From Nostoc sp. 'Peltigera membranacea cyanobiont' N6 (lineage in GTDB: Bacteria; Cyanobacteriota; Cyanobacteriia; Cyanobacteriales; Nostocaceae), in contig NZ_CP026690.1 of NCBI RefSeq assembly GCF_002949735.1, positions 1 to 64,000 on the forward strand: a stretch of DNA of 64,000 nt, given 5' to 3'. The position numbers and the translations under genes are program-made. Below are positions 59,295 through 64,000 of the stretch, piece after piece (the stretch's first letter is position 1; the number at the start of each line of letters is the position of its first letter). The notes below the pieces were generated by a model, which saw only the letters and a program-made list of their open reading frames with translations, was not told the origin of the DNA and did not search any database.

Positions 59295-59498
59295 TTAGTC
59301 ATCAGGAAACTGCCAAGATGAAATACTTTCTACATCTTTGCTACTGCATTTAATACAAGTAACATCAAATGCTGAATCCATCCACTCATAATCGCAAGCA
59401 CGACAATGACAGAAAATATTATTACGGTTGGCATCTTTTATACCCTGATGCCATTGCTGTAGTTGGTCAGGATTTTGAAAAGGTAAATTATCAGACAT
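59295..59498 (-). CDS. zinc-ribbon-like small protein, 67 aa
   Basis: From ATG 59498 (MSDNLPFQNPDQLQQWHQGI) the sequence has CHCRAC and CIKC, a four-Cys zinc site. It lies 20 bp after the 59519-60076 gene ends, so the two are one operon. Confidence 0.6.
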   Translation of the reverse strand: MSDNLPFQNPDQLQQWHQGIKDANRNNIFCHCRACDYEWMDSAFDVTCIKCSSKDVESISSWQFPDD

Positions 59499-59518
59499 TT
59501 TAATCACCACGAAACACC

Positions 59519-60076
59519 CTACTTAAACGGCTGCCCCCACCGCGACCAATTTTCCTTGTTGAACGGCGATCGCCACTTTTGAATCAGGCTCAACTCTAGC
59601 GCCTGCCGTGCGCGTCGTTCAACTGGAGCATCCCACCAAAAACCAATATTAACTGCCGTCTCTATCTGATAGCGATAATGTAAGTCTTGGTAACTGCTGA
59701 TGTAATCTTTACAGCCATGAGTCCCACGCCAGCGTTTGTTACTACGACAGGTTTCGCCAATATAAAGTAATAGGGAAGCAGCACTATCAATCACAAAATA
59801 CAAAGCTGCTTGACCAAAATCATCTGGCATCCGGTAAAAAGCCATTGGTTGTAAATGTAGCGTAAACGGATCAATCCGGTCTGGGTCGCAGTGGTTGGGT
59901 GCAATGTCGAATAATGTCGCCTGCTGCACTGGCTTGGTTTCCCTCACCCGTTGCTGATAGTCCAAAATTTGTGTTTTCCACTTCAGCAGGGCATCAGCAC
60001 TCATCACCAGCGCCTCTGCTCTATGTGCTGGTGTGGGTTTCACTTCTGGAAATAGGTTTAGTTGATTGGGTTCCAA
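59519..60076 (-). CDS. GIY-YIG nuclease, 185 aa
   Basis: GIY-YIG motifs are ALYFVIDSAASLLLYIGET, then NKRWRGTHGCKDYI, and the catalytic Glu in ALELSLIQKWRSPFNKENW. N-terminal ~80 residues are a helical/Pro-rich region. It forms an operon with the downstream zinc-ribbon gene. A related domain type occurs in 52531-53073. Confidence 0.8.
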   Translation of the reverse strand: MEPNQLNLFPEVKPTPAHRAEALVMSADALLKWKTQILDYQQRVRETKPVQQATLFDIAPNHCDPDRIDPFTLHLQPMAFYRMPDDFGQAALYFVIDSAASLLLYIGETCRSNKRWRGTHGCKDYISSYQDLHYRYQIETAVNIGFWWDAPVERRARQALELSLIQKWRSPFNKENWSRWGQPFK

Positions 60077-60160
60077 GGGTATTACGGGAGCGTGCCGACT
60101 AGCTGATTATCCCCCAAAACTGAATCGAGTAAACCTGTTAACGGGTTTTGGCGATTCGCA

Positions 60161-60799
60161 GAGATTAAAGAGTTACGGCAAATAAATAACCAGTTAGAAG
60201 ATAGCAATAACCAATTAGAAACAACTAACCAACAACTACAACAGGAGAAAACTGCAATGTCAGCCACCTCAGAACCCCAAACAGTTACCCTCAATGTCAC
60301 TGAGTTAGATTCTTGGCTAGAAAAGAAAATTATTGAGGTGGTGAACAAGGTAACTCAAGGCATAGCAATAGCACCTGCTACCACTGCCACACCTGCCAAG
60401 ATTGCACCCATAAAGGAAGAGATTGACTGGCAAGCCAAGACTGATGATGAGGTATGGGGAAGTAAAGCAACCTTAGCAGCTGTAGAAAAAATTCGTCGGT
60501 CTTATCAGGCAATTTGTTTATATAACGATACTGTGGCGACTGGGGACAGCGATCGCCTAGCAATTACTAACCAAGCACTCAGAGATTTATCGGGCTGTAA
60601 CGGTTTGCTGGTACGTGATTGGATTGAGGCTCACAAGGATGAGGTGATTAGCCATAATGCTAAGTTCGGCATGGAGAACAAGAAAGACCCTAGTAACCCT
60701 GCTAGTTATGCCAACAAAGGGAAAGACACAGATAAAATTCTCTTGCTGATAAATGAAGAATTTCTAAGTGGGGAAGGCTTTAAGTCAGGGAGAAATTAA
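60161..60799 (+). pseudogene. C-terminal fragment of the protelomerase-like gene
   Basis: The frame matches residues from about 404 (EIKELRQ) to the stop of the 5498-7348 protein, with very high identity over the last 120 residues (for example EVWGSKATLAAVEKIRRSY). The catalytic domain is absent. An internal ATG (60257) equivalent to Met436 opens a 180-aa frame, so the C-terminal domain might be made alone. Orientation is opposite to the intact gene. Confidence 0.8.
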
Positions 60800-60802
60800 A
60801 AC

Positions 60803-60837
60803 AATTCGCAATTCGCAATTCGCAATTCGCAATTACG
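60803..60837. repeat. heptamer tandem repeat AATTCGC
   Basis: Four full copies of AATTCGC from 60803 to 60830, then AATTACG. Short tandemly repeated heptamers like this are characteristic of filamentous cyanobacteria. Confidence 0.8.
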
Positions 60838-61026
60838 TTTTGGGTGGGGGTCTAAATCCCCGTCCCAAAACGGGCTGCCTTTCTTAGGCTCTTTACTTAA
60901 ACCCCCAAAGTTCGTTAAAGCTATTTTTTCCCTTACAAAGTAATTACATAATCACCACTAAGTCTATGTAATTAGTGGATTTTAAATAACGAAATTGTAT
61001 ACCAAACTACATTTCCTTCAGACTAT

Positions 61027-61150
61027 GCCACAACTTAGCTTGGACTAAGCCTAGACTAAGCCTAGACTAAGTGTAGGGAATCAATTTTTCAAGAAAGTAA
61101 GTTTCCTAGACTAAGCTTGAACTAAGCCTAGACTAAGCCACAACTTAGCG
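61027..61150. repeat. iteron array CTAGACTAAGC
   Basis: About six copies of the 11-mer CTAGACTAAGC and variants (TTGGACTAAGC, TTGAACTAAGC), bracketed by direct copies of GCCACAACTTAGC (61028-61040; 61137-61149). The period is near 11 bp within each cluster. This looks like a replication-protein or regulator array. Confidence 0.65.
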
Positions 61151-61197
61151 CTCTTAATCACTATTTTTTGCTGTCAACAATTCTTCGATTAAAGAAT

Positions 61198-61226
61198 AAA
61201 ATAACCGTACTTACTATGGTTATTTT
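61198..61226. repeat. 29-bp near-perfect palindrome
   Basis: AAAATAACCGTAC, core TTA, CTATGGTTATTTT: arms match at nearly every position. It shares its arms with the 29-mers at 2159-2187 and 62839-62867. Confidence 0.6.
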
Positions 61227-61814
61227 GGGTAACTTCAATTTCAGCCATTTTCGCAGAGCATTTAAAACGAAAAAATGATTTATTCGGGTCAAAAATTATT
61301 TTAGTAGAGAAAGATGCCGGAGGCGATCGCGGCGGAGTCCCAATTAGATGAGGCGATTTTATTTGCGGTCAGAAATTGAAACTCAAAAAGTTATGCTAAT
61401 TTTTCAGATATTAAAACTGAAGTTGGCAAGCGATTGCTATGGCTATCAGCCAAAGAAGGAGCGCGGTTATAGGAGTTATGCCACAGAAAAATAATAAGCC
61501 TAACTATTGGGGCGATGATGTAACCGTTCGACAGGCAATCGCCTTGGGAAGAAATAGGTTTGGTAAAATACAGTTTCCATAACCTATTTTTTAATCCTGG
61601 CCTGTTGTAACCGTCCAATCTTCCCAGTTTACTTATGAGAATCCTACTCATGAAAAGATGATTTCTTATAAGCAAGATTCTGATAAATGAAGAGCAGCGC
61701 GTCGCTATAATTATCTTTCCCCCGAATCTTGATACCCTTGTGCTGCTAGTCTTAAAAAATATACTGCTGTTTTTCTTTATATTACGAGTAGCTAGCGAGG
61801 ATCAAATTTTAAAT

Positions 61815-62030
61815 ATGGCTTTTGAGCAAATCGAAGCATTTTTAAAGAAAATGCAGTCCGAACCTGAACTTAAAAACGAGGTGCTTGCAGCACCAACCGC
61901 AGATGATGTTGCGCGAATAGCACTAAAGCTTGGTTTTGAATTTTCAGGTGATGAATTATTGAGAATGTCAGGTAAGAAAGTTGGCAGCATTACTGTTAGA
62001 AAAACTGATCTTCCTGGAGAGTACAACTAG
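61815..62030 (+). CDS. Nif11-like leader peptide
   Basis: From ATG 61815 (MAFEQIEAFLKKMQSEPELK) the 71-aa product has the Nif11 domain (EVLAAPTADDVARIALKLGF, then ELLRMSG) followed by a short tail KKVGSITVRKTDLPGEYN. Nif11 leaders precede RiPP core peptides, but there is no modification enzyme within the window and no GG/GA cleavage site. It could be an orphan precursor or a stand-alone Nif11 regulator. Confidence 0.8.
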   Translation: MAFEQIEAFLKKMQSEPELKNEVLAAPTADDVARIALKLGFEFSGDELLRMSGKKVGSITVRKTDLPGEYN

Positions 62031-62714
62031 GGGTCACGCGAGAATTTTTGAAAAAGGCAGCTATGCTGAGGGATGAATAGCGATCGCTTTTAACTTCCTC
62101 CCAGGATGAGAAATAAGCCGCGTAAATGTGGTGAATGGGCAAATTAGCCAAGTTAGGAGATTAAAGGAACTATAGGCGATTGTGGGGTGTGTGGTGAGTG
62201 CGATCGCTCCCTCTCTTGATTCCCCAATGCCCAACACCCAATGCAAGGCAAAGTAGCCATGATGAAAGTAAAGGGTACTGTAGGAGATTGTGGGGCGGGA
62301 GTGAGTGCTTTTTTCCCCATTCCCCAGATACCTTTTTTTGTTTTGGGGGCGCGGCGGGGAGGGAATTAGATGAGGCGATTTCATTCGTGGTGAAAATTTG
62401 AGGTTTCAAAAGTTGTGCCAAAAGTGGGGAGGCGATCGCCCAGGAGGAAAATAGGAATTGGAGATTGGGTAGGGAGTGCGATCGCCAGAGATAAGCTAAT
62501 AGTCATTCATTTTTCCAGACTGACTCGCTCGTGGTAAGGGCTTCAACCTTGGATTTATGCAACTTAAATGCTCATTAGCTTAGGCTTTTGGGTTTCTATA
62601 GCAGGGGTAGGGGAGAATCGCTTACAGAGGTTATGCCAAACTCCCAACACAGCTTTCTAAACACCTTGGAGTAGGTGCAAAACCTACCCCAACTTTTTAA
62701 ATGCGATTCACTAT

Positions 62715-62880
62715 AGTTGATAACTTTTATCTTGCCTTTTCAAAAATACTTTATGTCTTTGGTAAGATTATTTTTTGGGCATCACTAAGTATTTTTATCT
62801 ACTCTGATCAAAGCGATTTTAGGAAATTAAAAATAGCAAAAATAAGCGTAGTAGGTATGTTTATTTAGAGGTGGCTGATT
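62715..62880. repeat. ~160-bp palindromic module, copy 2
   Basis: Same order and orientation as 2045-2206: CAAAAATACTT, then AAGTATTTTT, then a 29-mer at 62839-62867 sharing CGTAGTAGGTATGTTTATTT with the first copy. Its flanking arms differ (GGAAATT against AATTTTCC-like text), so the outer palindrome has been rewritten. Confidence 0.55.
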
Positions 62881-62911
62881 TTCCAATTTTTGGCAATTTT
62901 ATCGCTTCTCG

Positions 62912-63035
62912 CTAGCTACCTGTTGAGCTACCAAATAACTACCTGTCTGGAAAATCAAAAATCACAAAAAACCACTACTTTTTCACCCAACAGGTAGCTA
63001 GGTGTCACCTGTCTGGTAGCCCGATAACTACCTCT
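62912..63035. repeat. CTACCTGT iterons with a 14-bp inverted repeat
   Basis: CTAGCTACCTGTTG (62912-62925) and CAACAGGTAGCTAG (62988-63001) are perfect inverted arms. Direct CTACCTGTCTGG-type words lie at 62939-62950 and 63006-63016. It resembles a plasmid origin or operator array. Confidence 0.6.
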
Positions 63036-63855
63036 AGGAAATTGTATTATACAATACAGTTTAGCTCGGAATCTACTTTAGTTTTATGTAGATTATCAGG
63101 CTTTAAAAAATCTCTACTGCACCCAGTTATTCTTACAATCCCAGCATTGATATCAATGTTTTGGAATCCTGCAACTGGTTGCGCCCAATGAATCTAATAT
63201 TTTCAAGGCTTGGGTCAGCGTTGAGTTTTTCTGTTGAGCGGTTGGCGTGAGATACACAAAGCGCAATGTTACCCCACTTTATTTTTTTCAGTCGCATGAT
63301 GGCGTAACCGCTATGAGCCGGTGGCGATCGCAATCAGCCCAAATTGACTACAAAAGAACTACTCAAAAACGACAAAAGCAGATGAAGTTTAACATCTGGG
63401 ATGGCAACGTCCATTTCACCCAATCCCTAATGTCCAATGTCTAATAGGGCCGCCAGGGGAGTAGAGCGTAGCATGACTACGGGCGATCGCCTCTTCCCCA
63501 ACACCCAATGCCCAATGGAAAACTGCTTTAGGCGATTTTGGTAAGGCGACTGTTAGCAGCGATCGCGTAGGGGATTAAGCATACGCCGAAGAAGGTGGTT
63601 CGGCTAGCAAGAACCGCAGGCATCGCGGCCATTCATTGTCTAAGGCATTGTTCTAACTACTGCTGGGAGCAAAATCAAGAGCGGTGGCTTTAAGGTCTGA
63701 AGGGGTGAGGGAAGCGATCGCGCCGTAGTCACCCCAAGAATTGAGATCCTAGCCACAGGTGAGAGCATAGCCAAGCTTGCCGCTTCTAGCTCTTCACACC
63801 AAATAATTTTTCCCACTGCCCTTTAGAATCAATTTTTAGAGGGCTTTTTATTGTC

Positions 63856-63957
63856 TATGCCAGCTATGCCAACAAGGGGAAGTATACAGATAAAATTCTG
63901 TTGCTGATAAATGAAGAATTTTTGAACGGTGAAGGTTTTAAGGCAGGGAGAAACTAA
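63856..63957 (+). pseudogene. second C-terminal fragment of the protelomerase-like gene
   Basis: YASYANKGKYTDKILLLINE...GEGFKAGRN then stop, matching the last ~33 residues of the intact protein. Similarity continues ~20 bp past the stop (AAACTAAAGC...TTATC.GGCTG), as beside the intact gene, so this is a copy of that gene's 3' end in the opposite orientation. The window ends 43 bp later. Confidence 0.8.
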
Positions 63958-64000
63958 AGCGGCGTTATCGGGCTGGAGATCACAAACAAAGTGAACGTTG

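Larger units (their letters stand above)
60838..61814. other. non-coding region with iterons and palindrome
   Basis: No supported gene. It contains the CTAGACTAAGC iterons (61027-61150), a palindrome (61198-61226) and HIP1 sites. A minus-strand open frame at 61391-61675 has repeat-like composition and is not called. Confidence 0.45.
62031..63855. other. non-coding, repeat-rich region
   Basis: About 1.8 kb without a supported gene. It contains HIP1 sites, repeated GATTGTGGGG/GAGTGCGATCGC pieces (62170-62310), the second palindrome module (62715-62880), CTACCTGT iterons (62912-63035), and TGACTAC remnants (63471-63490, 63723-63748). Open frames in both strands are fragments of repeats. Confidence 0.45.

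Noticed and set aside
60803..60837. Heptamer repeat as telomeric repeat
   Set aside because: Heptamer tandem repeats of this kind are widespread in Nostocales genomes and not tied to replicon ends.
62061..62421. Overlapping open frames on both strands
   Set aside because: Repeat-rich DNA with HIP1 sites, no ribosome sites and no protein-like conservation.
63133..63444. Short open frames near the right edge
   Set aside because: Both are fragments in non-coding DNA; no motif or start signal.

Overview
The window looks like part of a large plasmid or other accessory replicon of a filamentous, heterocyst-type cyanobacterium (Nostoc/Anabaena/Trichormus group). Supporting signs are the very frequent palindrome GCGATCGC (HIP1), a nuclease/inhibitor pair that reads as Anabaena NucA/NuiA, a CyRepA1-type plasmid replication protein, heptamer tandem repeats and a plasmid-type tRNA array. 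No ribosomal RNA or core housekeeping operon is present. Everything here was read by eye, so family names rest on motifs and remembered family features, not on searches.

Layout. 1-3.5 kb is mostly non-coding and rich in repeats: AACAGGTT iterons, three ~220-bp tandem repeats carrying TGACTAC boxes, and a long imperfect palindrome. 3.5-5.3 kb is a patatin-like lipase. 5.5-7.3 kb (minus) is a 616-aa protelomerase-like tyrosine recombinase with a 65-bp palindrome just upstream. 7.9-12.9 kb (minus) is a plasmid gene block around a membrane-anchored P-loop ATPase. 13.1-19.4 kb (plus) holds small coupled genes, the 1275-aa replication protein and a parA/parB-like pair. 19.6-21.7 kb (minus) is an array of 26 tRNA genes with anticodons for all 20 amino acids, a good sigma70-type promoter, and an HNH nuclease gene upstream.

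23.8-30.3 kb is a Tn554-like transposon with three tyrosine recombinases and a coiled-coil HTH protein, flanked by a 14-bp near-identical direct repeat. 30-46 kb is a mixed accessory segment: integrase, NucA/NuiA, phosphodiester glycosidase, small membrane and secreted proteins, NERD-UvrD helicase and an orphan TnpB element. A dispersed TTCTTAGAGGAAA repeat is scattered through 32.8-44.4 kb. 46.4-50.3 kb looks like a defence cluster: a DUF3696-type ATPase with an HNH protein, then a divergent HNH enzyme whose N-terminus resembles phosphorothioate-DNA-binding domains. 50.4-58.3 kb is a run of small, mostly unknown plus-strand genes, many overlapping by ATGA, starting from an XRE regulator and a GIY-YIG protein. 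58.5-60.1 kb (minus) has an Hsp20 gene and another GIY-YIG nuclease. 60.1-64 kb is mostly non-coding: two C-terminal fragments of the protelomerase-like gene in the opposite orientation to the intact copy, further palindromes and iterons related to those at the left end, and an orphan Nif11-type leader peptide.

The most interesting theme is a possible hairpin-telomere (linear replicon) system: a resolvase-like gene, its duplicated C-terminal domain, and several related palindromes near both edges of the window. Whether the replicon is linear cannot be decided from this sequence.
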